From contig JAOAPE010000005.1 in NCBI GenBank assembly GCA_025462725.1, positions 186,001-250,000 on the forward strand: a DNA stretch of 64,000 bases, written 5' to 3'. Position 1 is the stretch's first letter. Each line of letters begins with the position of its first letter. Origin of the DNA: Terriglobales bacterium. GTDB taxonomy: Bacteria > Acidobacteriota > Terriglobia > Terriglobales > Acidobacteriaceae. The notes under the pieces were generated by a model. It saw only the letters and a list, made by a program, of their open reading frames with translations. It was not told the DNA's origin and did no database searches. The position numbers and the translations under genes were made by a program. Of this stretch, positions 8,997 to 17,278 are shown in pieces.

Positions 8997-9989
8997 TTAT
9001 TTCTTCGGTGTAGCCGCTGCGGCCGCGGCCTTCTTCTCCGCATACGGATCCGGCGGCTCCACTGCGCTCTCAACCCAAGCCGTGTACCAAAGGTTCGAAA
9101 GCATCTGCGCCCCAGCGGCTAACCGTTTGTTGACGAACTCGCGGCCTTCCGGTGTTCCTTTCGCTGCAAAGCCGCCCGCCTTTTCGATTTTGTACAGGGG
9201 TTCAACCAGACTGTTCGACTCTTTCAGATACGCAATGTAATCCTGACGCGGATTCTTCAACTCCACCGGCTCATGCACCAACCCGGCAAAATCCTTTTTC
9301 TGCACGTTCTCTCGTACGAAGCGCGTCTCGAAATCAGAGTGGATGCCATGCTTCGTCACATAACCACTCGGATTCTCGCCCACCCACCCGTCGTATTTCA
9401 CACTCGTATGCAGGGGTTGCGAACCGTCTGCCACGTAATGCCCCAGCCACCCTGCGTACAGGATGATGTTGTTCTCAATCCCTTGGGCTTTCTTCTTGTC
9501 CTTGTTTGCCAGCGCGTGCCGATACTCGCGCATCGCCACCTTCATTCGTTCAAACACTTCCATCGTGATGTACGGTTGCAATCCCACTCGGTCAGGAAGG
9601 AGTTCATCGGCTTCTTTCTGCGGAGTCCCTGCCGCAAGCAGCGCTGCGCGCTTCTCATACAGCTTCTTCATGTATCCGTAGCGCCCTGTCGGAAACTCAC
9701 CGAAGTCCGCCGGTATCCGTTCCATGTCAATGAAGTGGTCTGCCTCTTGCGAAAACTTAAGTTCGGGCTCGCTGTTCTGGTTGCGCCAACGATCGGGTTC
9801 AGGACCCAGATATCCCAACCGGTCAACGGCCTTACGCATGAACTCCGGCATGGATTTGGGCAGTTTCTCCGCCGCAACCTGGTTGATCCAGGTGTGCCCG
9901 TCCTCGCCCCAAGCGTTGACATGCTGCAGGCTCGACGCCCCAATCACCATCACCACCGCGACCACCGCAAACCGCAGAAACTTCCCCAT
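8997..9989 (-). CDS. Secreted S1/P1-type zinc nuclease-like protein
   Basis: 330 residues from ATG 9989, which has GGGGGAAG 2 bp upstream. A signal peptide (FAVVAVVMVIGASSLQHVNA) is followed by a mature N-terminal Trp, AWGEDGHTWINQ. In S1/P1 nucleases and zinc-dependent phospholipase C that N-terminal Trp is itself a zinc ligand. Other expected ligands are present: ADHFIDMER (Asp/His), LGHYVADGSQPLHTS (His, Asp, His) and GIHSDFETRF (His, Glu). Probable extracellular single-strand nuclease or 3'-nucleotidase using three zinc ions; phospholipase C activity cannot be excluded. The C terminus ends in an Ala/Lys-rich tail. Its stop lies 2 bp from the ETF-QO stop (convergent). Confidence 0.75.
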   Translation of the reverse strand: MGKFLRFAVVAVVMVIGASSLQHVNAWGEDGHTWINQVAAEKLPKSMPEFMRKAVDRLGYLGPEPDRWRNQNSEPELKFSQEADHFIDMERIPADFGEFPTGRYGYMKKLYEKRAALLAAGTPQKEADELLPDRVGLQPYITMEVFERMKVAMREYRHALANKDKKKAQGIENNIILYAGWLGHYVADGSQPLHTSVKYDGWVGENPSGYVTKHGIHSDFETRFVRENVQKKDFAGLVHEPVELKNPRQDYIAYLKESNSLVEPLYKIEKAGGFAAKGTPEGREFVNKRLAAGAQMLSNLWYTAWVESAVEPPDPYAEKKAAAAAATPKK

Positions 9990-10029
9990 TACTTCCCCCG
10001 GCGAAATCGATTGTATGAAGTGCAAGGAT

Positions 10030-10035
10030 TATAAT
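10030..10035 (+). promoter_or_regulatory. Likely -10 box of the moaA transcript
   Basis: Perfect TATAAT. The predicted start point would be near 10042, just at the 5' edge of the Moco riboswitch. No convincing -35 hexamer at standard spacing, which suggests a weak or activator-assisted promoter. Confidence 0.5.
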
Positions 10036-10039
10036 GGCA

Positions 10040-10190
10040 ACAGGTTTCCGACCGTCTTTAGTTTTCATCACGCCTTTGGGAATACCCTGGCAAAGACGGC
10101 GAGTCCGAAGCTTTTTTCGGACAAGGGTTCGAGTGGAAACGCTCGCGCCTCCCGTGCAGATGCTTCTGCGCATTGGAAAGGAACCGAGTT
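10040..10190 (+). promoter_or_regulatory. Moco (molybdenum/tungsten cofactor) riboswitch upstream of moaA
   Basis: The moaA leader can be folded by eye like the Moco RNA motif known from the Escherichia coli moaA leader. Paired elements: CCGTCTTT (10052-10059) with AAAGACGG (10092-10099); GCGAG (10099-10103) with CTCGC (10142-10146); GTCCGAA (10103-10109) with TTCGGAC (10116-10122); GTGCAGA (10154-10160) with TCTGCGC (10165-10171). The conserved signature CGCCTCCCGT at 10146, followed after a variable hairpin by TTGGAAAGGAACC (about 10173-10185), matches the E. coli core CGCCTCCCGT...TGGAAAGG. The 64 bp from the motif to ATG 10255 would hold the expression platform; no intrinsic terminator is obvious, so translational control is more likely. 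Assigned by pattern recall, not by a covariance-model search. Confidence 0.8.
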
Positions 10191-10254
10191 CGCGCGCCGA
10201 ATCCTGCGTGCGTGCACTTCCTTTCCTTCCGCAAAACATTTCACGCTTGCTCTT

Positions 10255-11241
10255 ATGCGCCTGACTGACAAATTCGGCCGTGCTATCACTGACCTGCGCG
10301 TCTCCATCACGGACCGCTGTAACTACAAGTGTGTCTACTGCCGGACGGGAAACGAAGGTGCTCTCTATGCTGATCTCCCCATGCAGGATTACCTCCGCAT
10401 GGTCCGCGTACTCGTCAGCCGAGGAATCGAAAAAGTCAGGATTACCGGCGGGGAGCCCCTCCTGCGCAAGGGTATCGTCGATTTCGTTCGCGACCTCAGC
10501 CAGCTTCGCACGATAGACGGCAATCTACTCGACATCGCTGTTACCACCAACGGACACCTGCTCTCCGATCTCGCGCAACCCTTGAAGGACGCCGGCCTCA
10601 ACCGCGTTACCGTCAGTATGGACGCAGTCGATCCAGCAAAGTTCGCGCGCATCACGCGTGTAGAAAACGGATACGAAAATGTTCTCGCCGGAATTCGCGC
10701 CGCTCGTCGCATCGGATTGGATCCCGTAAAGGTGAATTGCGTCTTGCTACGCGGATTCAACGAAGATCAGATCGCGGAGTTTGGCAGGTTTGCCCGCGAC
10801 GAAGGCGTAGTCGTCCGGTTTATCGAGTTTATGCCCCTCGAAGAGGATCGCGTGTGGTCGCCGGAGAGCGTCGTGCGCTTGGAAGAAATTCTTCAGCGCA
10901 TGGCTGAATTCATGCCTCTCAAGGAAATTCCGCACGCAAAAAGCGAAACCGCTCGACGCTATGTCTTTGAAGACGGCATCGGTGAGATCGGCATCATCGC
11001 TCCCGTCTCGCACCCTTTCTGCGGACACTGCAGCCGTATCCGCCTCACATCAGACGGCAAGCTGCGCACCTGCCTCTTCTCGCAACTTGATCATGATCTA
11101 TACGGAGTGATGAAGCGCGGCTCTGACGAGGATATGGCCGCTTACATCGAAAAGGTTGTTCAGAAGAAAGAAGCGCGACACCACATCGGCGAAGCCGATT
11201 TCCAGAAGCCATCCCGCAGCATGGTTCACATCGGCGGATAG
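10255..11241 (+). CDS. moaA: GTP 3',8-cyclase MoaA (molybdopterin biosynthesis)
   Basis: 328 residues from ATG 10255, the standard MoaA size. Radical-SAM cluster CxxxCxxC is seen as DRCNYKCVYC (Cys22, 26, 29). The SAM-binding GGEPLL is present. The second C-terminal [4Fe-4S] site is PFCGHCSRIRLTSDGKLRTC near residues 254-275. The essential C-terminal Gly-Gly is present (HIGG). It converts GTP to 3',8-cyclo-GTP, the first step of Moco synthesis. No other moa gene is nearby. Expression is predicted to be sensed by the Moco riboswitch upstream. Confidence 0.97.
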   Translation: MRLTDKFGRAITDLRVSITDRCNYKCVYCRTGNEGALYADLPMQDYLRMVRVLVSRGIEKVRITGGEPLLRKGIVDFVRDLSQLRTIDGNLLDIAVTTNGHLLSDLAQPLKDAGLNRVTVSMDAVDPAKFARITRVENGYENVLAGIRAARRIGLDPVKVNCVLLRGFNEDQIAEFGRFARDEGVVVRFIEFMPLEEDRVWSPESVVRLEEILQRMAEFMPLKEIPHAKSETARRYVFEDGIGEIGIIAPVSHPFCGHCSRIRLTSDGKLRTCLFSQLDHDLYGVMKRGSDEDMAAYIEKVVQKKEARHHIGEADFQKPSRSMVHIGG

Positions 11242-11721
11242 CTAGTACTCCACCTTATTCGGACTCTTCGCCCACTCCTCAAACGCCCGGATTGCTTCTC
11301 CCCGCATCAACTGCTGGAGTGGAATCTTGCGCCCATTCACCGGTTTTTCAATCTCGTCATATATAAAGGAGTCGTCGAAGCCCGCATCCGCAGCGTCTTC
11401 TTTCGTATTCCCGAAATAGACTCTATCCGGACGCGCCCAGTAAATCGCCGCCAGGCACATCGGACACGGCTCACAGCTCGTGTAAATTTCACAGCCGGTG
11501 AGTTGGAAAGTTTTTAAAGTGGTGCACGCTTCTCTGATCGCGACCACTTCCGCATGCGCCGTCGGATCATTTGTCGCAGTCACGCGATTCACGCCGCGCG
11601 CAATGATTTGTCCGCCTTTGACTATCACCGCAGCGAATGGTCCGCCATTGCCGCTTCGAACGTTCTGCAACGACAAGGCGATCGCTTCGGCCATGAACGG
11701 ATTGGAAGAGTTTGTTCCCAT
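11242..11721 (-). CDS. guaD: Guanine deaminase of the cytidine-deaminase fold
   Basis: 159 residues, close to the Bacillus-type GuaD (about 156). Zinc site: THAE-type PTAHAEVVAI (His56, catalytic Glu58) and SCEPCPMC (Cys86, Cys89). The C terminus ...FEEWAKSPNKVEY is like the family's swapped C-terminal segment that closes the active site. It hydrolyses guanine to xanthine plus ammonia. tRNA adenosine deaminase TadA is the main alternative, but the AAIYWARPDRVYFGNTKEDAADAGFDD segment favours GuaD. Its stop directly abuts the moaA stop. Confidence 0.88.
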   Translation of the reverse strand: MGTNSSNPFMAEAIALSLQNVRSGNGGPFAAVIVKGGQIIARGVNRVTATNDPTAHAEVVAIREACTTLKTFQLTGCEIYTSCEPCPMCLAAIYWARPDRVYFGNTKEDAADAGFDDSFIYDEIEKPVNGRKIPLQQLMRGEAIRAFEEWAKSPNKVEY

Positions 11722-11783
11722 GTGCCGTTAAACCGTACTACAACAACTCTCCCAATCCAATCGCTGGCCGGTTACTCATTCGA

Positions 11784-12041
11784 TTACTTCACTGCCCACG
11801 CACTCGCGTTCAAACACTGCACAACTCCGTCAATGATCTTTCCTAAGCCATCGCGGAACTTTCCATCATCCACAATGTCGTGATTGGTCACCGCTTCGGT
11901 GACGGACAGCGCCGCCCCAATGAATGACAGCGCTGCTTCCTTCTTGTCCGTTCCTGTCTTGCCGCCAAACAACGCTTCGATCCCATGGACAACCGCCGGA
12001 ATAAACGCAACTCCGCGCAACAACTTCGCCAAAAAGTTCAT
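11784..12041 (-). CDS. Small phage-region protein, last gene of the cluster
   Basis: 85 residues, MNFLAKLLRGVAFIPAVVHGIEALFGGKTGTDKKEAALSFIG. The N-terminal third is amphipathic to hydrophobic with one short membrane-like stretch; the rest is soluble with DDGKFRDGLGKIIDGVVQCLNA. Two genes downstream of the tail protein, where lysis genes often lie, but I cannot identify a lysis function. A GGAGAAG-type site precedes ATG 12041. Family not recognised. Confidence 0.6.
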   Translation of the reverse strand: MNFLAKLLRGVAFIPAVVHGIEALFGGKTGTDKKEAALSFIGAALSVTEAVTNHDIVDDGKFRDGLGKIIDGVVQCLNASAWAVK

Positions 12042-12064
12042 CTCTTCTCCAATTGTGTTTTGAT

Positions 12065-12286
12065 TTAGTGCCGAATTTTCAGATAATCGATTCCCAGATG
12101 CACCAGCGTCAGCATCACTCCCGCCAAGCCCGCGATACCGATCGCACGCTGCACAACTGCCTCATGCCTCTCAACTCTCTCTTCCATCCGCCGCAGCCGA
12201 CCCGGTTGCCCATTTCCGATCAGCGCTTTCATCTCTGACTTCAGCGTTGCCAGATCCGCAAGGACGCGCCGTTCAAAGTCCGTCAT
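12065..12286 (-). CDS. Coiled-coil plus C-terminal TM protein, holin-accessory-like
   Basis: 73 residues from the ATG at 12286, with AAAGGAG upstream (a second ATG at 12289 is too close to it). Helical, charged N-terminal half (DFERRVLADLATLKSEMKALI...LRRMEERVERHEAVVQRA), then one membrane helix (IGIAGLAGVMLTLVHLGIDYL) and a basic tail. This architecture resembles XhlA/hemolysin-type holin accessories and fits the position after the tail gene; assignment is by shape only. Confidence 0.6.
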   Translation of the reverse strand: MTDFERRVLADLATLKSEMKALIGNGQPGRLRRMEERVERHEAVVQRAIGIAGLAGVMLTLVHLGIDYLKIRH

Positions 12287-12300
12287 CATTGCTCCTTTCA

Positions 12301-14625
12301 TCAGAACGGATAATCCACATACAGCACCGTTGAATACCGTGAATACTTTCTTGGAGTGCTGGAATCGAATTGCCTCAAGTAGTAAGTCTGCACACGCGCG
12401 AGCCTCGGCACCGTGAACGCCTGCGTAGTGAATCTCCCGATAAGGTTGTGGTCCGTCTCCGGATTCCACCCTCCATCGCTCCGCCGCATCTCCACTCCAC
12501 CGCCCCCGAGCGGCGCACTTCCCGAATCAATGGCGACTGTGGTCGAAGTGATCCCCGTGATCTCCGCGTCAGGCAAGTTCGCAATGAAACTCGTGCCCGG
12601 GACAACTGCGTCCAGCACCTCATGCAGCACTCCCTTCGCCAACTCAAACGCAGGCGACTGAGCGGCATCGTTCGCGAAGGTCAGCTTGTATTTGCGCCGA
12701 TCCTCTGACAGATCAACGAACTCAATATCTATGCCCAAAATCGTGGCTGTGAAATTTGCGGCTCTACTCGGCGCGGATACCGCAATGGCATCACCCGGCA
12801 AGGGGTCCACGTTCGCACCGCCCGGTTGGAAATCGCTCCAGCATTCGTACTCGCCGGCCCAAGCTTGTTGCGTGCTGTCGTCGAGGATTGCCAACGCCGC
12901 ATTCTCGCAATCAACAGACGTCCGCGCCGCTGGTTGCACGACTCCAGTGACGATGGCTCGCACTCCGTCATCTGCGGCGCGCGCGTGCGCAGCGATGCTG
13001 CCCGCATGTATGATTCGGGCAAGCGCCCTGCCTGCACTCCGGTAGTGCACAACAATTGCCTCGTTCGCGACCGGCACGTAGGGAGAAAAGAATTGCAACG
13101 CTCCGTATTGCGTGATTACGCACTCGGCGCCCTCTGCCACATTTCCCGGCAATCTCGTTTTCTGCGCGAATCCCGGAACCGTGCTGCGCACCTCCGCATC
13201 CACTCCACGCGAAACCGAGACAAAGGAAATGCTGCAGTTTGCATTTAGCGCATTGACCAATGCATAGGTGCAAAACGACGGAGCATTGTTGACGAAACCG
13301 TCATAAATGATCATCGCTGGCGCAGCGAGTGATCCCGGGTTCGCCGGATCAATGTCATGGATTTCCAGTACAACTCTTACTTGCGATGCGATTCCGCTTC
13401 CGCCCCGCCCATTTCCCGCAACATGAACTGAAGAATGAAATGTTTGCTGCGTTCGATACGGTTCCGCGCTGAACAACCTCGTTGTCAGCGCATACTTATG
13501 CCCGACCACCGTGGAAACAGCCGTTCCCACCAGACCGCCGTTCACCACGCCCTGTATTTGCGGCGCGCCGCCGCTCGGCGTCACTCGAAATCCTGCGAAG
13601 CAATTTCCCTGCGTCACGGTACCCGTGTACAGCCCTCCGATCAGTGCATCCGTTGCTGCAGTGAACTCGATTTCACCATGCTGCAAGCGCACAGCACCGC
13701 CAAGTTGCATTTGCTCTTGGAACTTCAGGTAGGTATGACCGTCGACTCCATCCCCGCCGTCCACTTGCAGCTTTCCAGCGCTCACCGCGAACGCACCACT
13801 CGGATCCGTTGCCGTCCAAAGCGTTGGATCAACCGAACCGCTCTTGAACTCTTCCTCGAAGATGTATCCCACTCGCCTCGTGAATGGTGAATGCGACAAA
13901 CTAAATCTCGAACTGATTCCATCTCCCAGGAAGTAATTCTTCACGAATGCCCGTGGCTCCACTTGCCCCAGCACCGTCACATCGTTTACCAATCCATCAG
14001 CTGCAATGAGCTTCAACTTTTCCGGATTCGCACTCTCATCATCCGCATCGAGCGTATGAACAGCCGCCCCAAGCGCCTTCAAACTCAGTTTCCCATCGTG
14101 CACGCGATAACTCGCCCGCGCGCGCAATGCGATCTGCGCCACATGGTCTGACCAATTGCGCTGCAGACTCACCGCGAACACCGGCAGCACATCCAACTCG
14201 TCAACTCCACTAAGGTCGAACGCTCCCGGCGAAATATCCTCGGTCAATTGCCGCAGCGACGCTCCAGCCGACCGCATCACAAACGGCGGACGCTGCACCA
14301 CGCGCTTTCGGTCGAGCGCCCATTCGTCGCTCCTGGCCTGTATGAAATACCGATGGGCCGGGCCCTTCTCTCCCCATCCCAAATACTCAAATTCTGGCGA
14401 TGAGGTCAGATTGCCAGTGAAGTAGAAATATCCGTCACCCCGCCCGATCTTGATTCGTCCACCCGCTGCGGGCACCACGAATTGCGGATCGTCAGATACC
14501 AGGCTCAATTCCGCTTGCGCTGCTCGATTCAGCTTTCGCGCGATCTTCGGCGGATGTTCCGCATCCACCATAGCTGTGTACTCGCGCACTCCTGCGCCGT
14601 CGAAGTTGTCGATTGTGATGATCAT
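12301..14625 (-). CDS. Large phage tail/baseplate-hub-like protein
   Basis: 774 residues from ATG 14625. N-terminal part (MIITIDNFDGAGVREYTAMVDAEHPPKIARKLNRAAQAELSLVSDD...) and the ISPGAFDLSGVDELDVLPVFAVSLQRNWSDHVAQIALRARASYRV block resemble phage tail-hub proteins of the gp27/late-control type. Residues about 265-440 look like a concanavalin-like beta sandwich inserted in the hub. The C terminus is beta-rich with a fibronectin-like fold. It probably forms the distal tail or receptor-contact part. It begins 31 bp after the frameshifted tail gene and its TGA lies 14 bp from the next gene. Identification rests on position plus fold-like pattern. Confidence 0.6.
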   Translation of the reverse strand: MIITIDNFDGAGVREYTAMVDAEHPPKIARKLNRAAQAELSLVSDDPQFVVPAAGGRIKIGRGDGYFYFTGNLTSSPEFEYLGWGEKGPAHRYFIQARSDEWALDRKRVVQRPPFVMRSAGASLRQLTEDISPGAFDLSGVDELDVLPVFAVSLQRNWSDHVAQIALRARASYRVHDGKLSLKALGAAVHTLDADDESANPEKLKLIAADGLVNDVTVLGQVEPRAFVKNYFLGDGISSRFSLSHSPFTRRVGYIFEEEFKSGSVDPTLWTATDPSGAFAVSAGKLQVDGGDGVDGHTYLKFQEQMQLGGAVRLQHGEIEFTAATDALIGGLYTGTVTQGNCFAGFRVTPSGGAPQIQGVVNGGLVGTAVSTVVGHKYALTTRLFSAEPYRTQQTFHSSVHVAGNGRGGSGIASQVRVVLEIHDIDPANPGSLAAPAMIIYDGFVNNAPSFCTYALVNALNANCSISFVSVSRGVDAEVRSTVPGFAQKTRLPGNVAEGAECVITQYGALQFFSPYVPVANEAIVVHYRSAGRALARIIHAGSIAAHARAADDGVRAIVTGVVQPAARTSVDCENAALAILDDSTQQAWAGEYECWSDFQPGGANVDPLPGDAIAVSAPSRAANFTATILGIDIEFVDLSEDRRKYKLTFANDAAQSPAFELAKGVLHEVLDAVVPGTSFIANLPDAEITGITSTTVAIDSGSAPLGGGGVEMRRSDGGWNPETDHNLIGRFTTQAFTVPRLARVQTYYLRQFDSSTPRKYSRYSTVLYVDYPF

Positions 14626-14656
14626 ATTTTTTGGATTGCTTGCTGATGAACTGCTT

Positions 14657-15636
14657 CTAATAAACCGCGCTGTTGCTCGCCGGAACGTAACTGCGGTAGC
14701 ACAACACCTGCTCACTATCGACTCCGTCTATTGTCGGCATCGCGATCAGTTTCGTGTGCAACGACCATGCATCGAATGCGCTGGCAATTTCACTGAACTT
14801 CTCGCCCGCGGCCACAGCTGGCCGCAATCGCGGATAGTGTAATAGACCCGTGCGCCGGTCTCGGAATCCGCCACGAACAATCCTGACCATTCCTGGAAAA
14901 ACGACCCGCCTTCGCGGTCCACAAATCCCACCACCTTCTGCAACAAACAATTCACTCCTGGAGCGCCTGCGAGCAATGGTTGCGCCAATTGCAAGGCGCT
15001 CGCGCTCTTCGCCGCAATTCGCCCCGCATTGAACGTCACGCGCCGGAGGTAATTCGGATCCAACATCACATCCGCAGCGCTCTTCACAAATGCCCCCGCG
15101 ATGCCGGCGCCGATATACCCCGTCTGCTGCGCGTAGTCGGCATCCACCGCTATCAGGTCTCCTACTGCGAAACCATCAACTGCTCCCGCGCCAACTACGA
15201 TTTCGGAAGCCGTTGATCCCGCCAACACAGCCACCGCTGCGACTGCCGCTCCACCCGATGCTGCCGGGCTAGCATCCGCCGTTTCCGCCAGCAGGTTCAT
15301 ATGTTGCGACCCCGACGAGATCGCCATCTCCAATTTTCCCCATTCGCGGAAATCGAACGTGACCAGCGCATCCCCTTTGTTTCGGAACTGGTGCTTCGCC
15401 GTTCCTTTCGCGCCACTCCGGAGCGCTTTGATTTCTGTTCCTGAACTCCGCTCAAAGTTCGATATCCAGCCTGCATCGATCCACGGCTGTGGCGGGCTAT
15501 CGAGCGCAAATCCCCCATCCCTCGCTGGATCGAAGATGCTTGGCGATTCGCTCGTCCGGCCCACTGGCGCAAAGTACGCGCGCATTCTGCGCGTGACAGC
15601 GAGCATCGACCCACGTTGTGCGTACGAGACTGTCAT
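14657..15636 (-). pseudogene. Phage tail-tube-like gene with a -1 frameshift
   Basis: From ATG 15636 the frame reads MTVSYAQRGSMLAVTRRMRAYFAPVGRTSESPSIFDPARDGG... to ...GLFVADSETGARVYYTIRDCG, then degrades into QLWPRARSSVKLPAHSMHG. In the -1 frame the sequence instead continues PAVAAGEKFSEIASAFDAWSLHTKLIAMPTIDGVDSEQVLCYRSYVPASNSAVY and stops at 14657, directly ahead of the next gene at 14625. The break lies at GGCCAGC around 14818-14826; one missing C would restore a roughly 326-residue protein. ATG 15636 overlaps the upstream TAA, as in an intact tail operon. The product is position-assigned as a tail tube or tail-assembly protein. A programmed -1 shift is possible but there is no clear slippery heptamer; decay or a base-calling error is simpler. 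Confidence 0.6.
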
Positions 15637-16133
15637 TAGAGGCTCACCTCGGCGAAGCTGAAGACATCGAGCTTCGCGCTTCTCATCAACTTGCGGCCAT
15701 CCTTGGTCGTTTCACCCAGAGTGGGACGCGTCCAGAAAACACTGCTTCCGCTGTCCAGAGCTGGAGACACCGCAAAATCCTTCAGCGCCGCACGCTTTGG
15801 TTCTGACATCAACATCAACTCGCGGTCCAACGCCGCTAATGTTCTTCCGCGGTCCTGGCTGCTGAGATCATCACTGCCTTCCGTCCAATATGAGATTTCG
15901 CAGTTCACCTTCATTAACGGATCTTCCAATCGCTCCGTCCCCGCTGCCGAAGTGGTGATGCCCCAGTGCATATAGAACACCTCAGGCTCTTGCGGACCTG
16001 CCGCCACCAACTCGTTTTCGACAACCAGGATCGCCGGCCTGCTCACCCCTTGCACTGAGATCGTTCTCAGCGGATTAAGCACCGCCAGCCTGTCGCGCAG
16101 CGCAATGAAAAAAGAGTCTTTTATTTTTTGCAT
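15636..16133 (-). CDS. Phage tail-completion-like protein
   Basis: 165 residues, MQKIKDSFFIALRDRLAVLNPLRTISVQGVSRPAILVVENE. It lies between head-completion and tail-tube genes in the canonical head-to-tail order. The alternation of a helix-rich N terminus and a beta-rich C terminus (MKVNCEISYWTEGSDDLSSQDRGRTLAALDREL...) is like minor tail-completion proteins. Overlaps the next ATG by TAATG. No specific family named. Confidence 0.55.
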   Translation of the reverse strand: MQKIKDSFFIALRDRLAVLNPLRTISVQGVSRPAILVVENELVAAGPQEPEVFYMHWGITTSAAGTERLEDPLMKVNCEISYWTEGSDDLSSQDRGRTLAALDRELMLMSEPKRAALKDFAVSPALDSGSSVFWTRPTLGETTKDGRKLMRSAKLDVFSFAEVSL

Positions 16134-16144
16134 AAGTCACCCCA

Positions 16145-16573
16145 TTACTCGCTCACTGACACGCGATACAAATACGGCACTCCGCCGAACTCATCCACCA
16201 GAACGCTTTCCACTCGCATCAACGTGCCCGCATAGATCACGCCCACCGCGGAATCGAAGAATTGTTCTGCGCTGGTCGCATCGCTGATTTGCTTGGCCTT
16301 CGCCAGGCCTGCAGCCGATATCAGCAACTCGACCTTCTTCTGCGTGCCTTTCGCGTTCCGTGCGTGTCTTGATACGACGGGTGCGATCGCCACGTCCTCG
16401 GTCACGCTGCCCGCAAGTCCCAATTGCAGAGCATCCGCCGAACCAGCCGATGCATTGACCGGCAGCCTCACCCAAACGGTGCACCCGCCCAACGTTCTAA
16501 GCAGCGCTTCCGCCGCTCTCAAAGCCGCAATGCCCCGCGACGATTGCGTGAAATCCTGATCGCCCGGCATCAT
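16145..16573 (-). CDS. Phage head-tail joining-like protein
   Basis: 142 residues starting MMPGDQDFTQSSRGIAALRAAEALLRTLGG and ending PYLYRVSVSE. ATG 16573 overlaps the upstream TGA (ATGA), so translation is coupled to the connector gene. The beta-strand-rich middle (VTEDVAIAPVVSRHARNAKGTQKKVELLISAAGLAKA) fits a small connector or stopper. Assignment depends on the operon position. Confidence 0.5.
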   Translation of the reverse strand: MMPGDQDFTQSSRGIAALRAAEALLRTLGGCTVWVRLPVNASAGSADALQLGLAGSVTEDVAIAPVVSRHARNAKGTQKKVELLISAAGLAKAKQISDATSAEQFFDSAVGVIYAGTLMRVESVLVDEFGGVPYLYRVSVSE

Positions 16574-17199
16574 CCCAACCTCTGTGCCACAAATGGCGCC
16601 AGCATCGTCCGTACTGAGGGGTCCAGCAGAGCATCGGCGAAATATTCCAGCTTCATCTGATCTAACCGCCCTGATCGGACGTTCAGCGCCGGAGTCGCTT
16701 GTGCATTCTTTACGATCTGCGCGCAGGCAAACTTCACCACATCCGGAATCTCCGCCACCCCAGCCGTGTACGTGACCTCAGCTTCGTTGTATGTGAGCGC
16801 GAGAACATTTGTCGGCAGGATTACCTCGCCCGTATTCGCATCGAAGCTCACCGCGTTGGGATCCATATTCACCCACGCACCTGGCAGGGAGAAGACTCGC
16901 GATACATCACTCGCCAAGTCGCCGCGCAACTCCCCGCGCCTCAGCGATGTGTTTCCATATCTCGCCTTTATCGCGACAATCGGACTCGACGCCCCCTCAC
17001 CTGACGTCAGCGGCAAATATGTCAGGCGAACCAGGTTCCTGTCCGGATTAATGCGTTGCTGCTCGACATACTGCGTCACCGCTAGCGACGTTCTTCGGCA
17101 ATGCGCATTGATCAATGCCGACGCCGCGCCCACCCATGATTCCGGTGTCGTCGTCTCGATCCCGAACTGTTCGTACTCAGAAGGCAACAGATAATTCAT
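16570..17199 (-). CDS. Phage head-tail connector (gp6-like)
   Basis: 209 residues from ATG 17199, chosen because AGGAG lies 5 bp upstream; the open frame reaches 17244. MNYLLPSEYEQFGIETTTPESWVGAASALINAHCRRTSLAVTQYVEQQRI is a short-helix start typical of gp6/head-completion adaptors, and the C terminus is helical (IPDVVKFACAQIVKNAQATPALN...). Directly follows the capsid gene, the usual place for the adaptor. Confidence 0.6.
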   Translation of the reverse strand: MNYLLPSEYEQFGIETTTPESWVGAASALINAHCRRTSLAVTQYVEQQRINPDRNLVRLTYLPLTSGEGASSPIVAIKARYGNTSLRRGELRGDLASDVSRVFSLPGAWVNMDPNAVSFDANTGEVILPTNVLALTYNEAEVTYTAGVAEIPDVVKFACAQIVKNAQATPALNVRSGRLDQMKLEYFADALLDPSVRTMLAPFVAQRLG

Positions 17200-17221
17200 C
17201 AGACTCCTACTTGCTGTTTCG

Positions 17222-17261
17222 CAAAAGAAAAGGCCGCTCCTCACTTTCGCGAAGAACGGCC
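17222..17261 (-). terminator. Terminator between capsid and connector genes
   Basis: On the minus strand GGCCGTTC...GGAGCGGCC followed by TTTTCTTTT. Placed 18 bp after the capsid stop, it would let the abundant capsid transcript end while some polymerase reads on. Confidence 0.8.
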
Positions 17262-17278
17262 ACCATCATCCGACCGAC

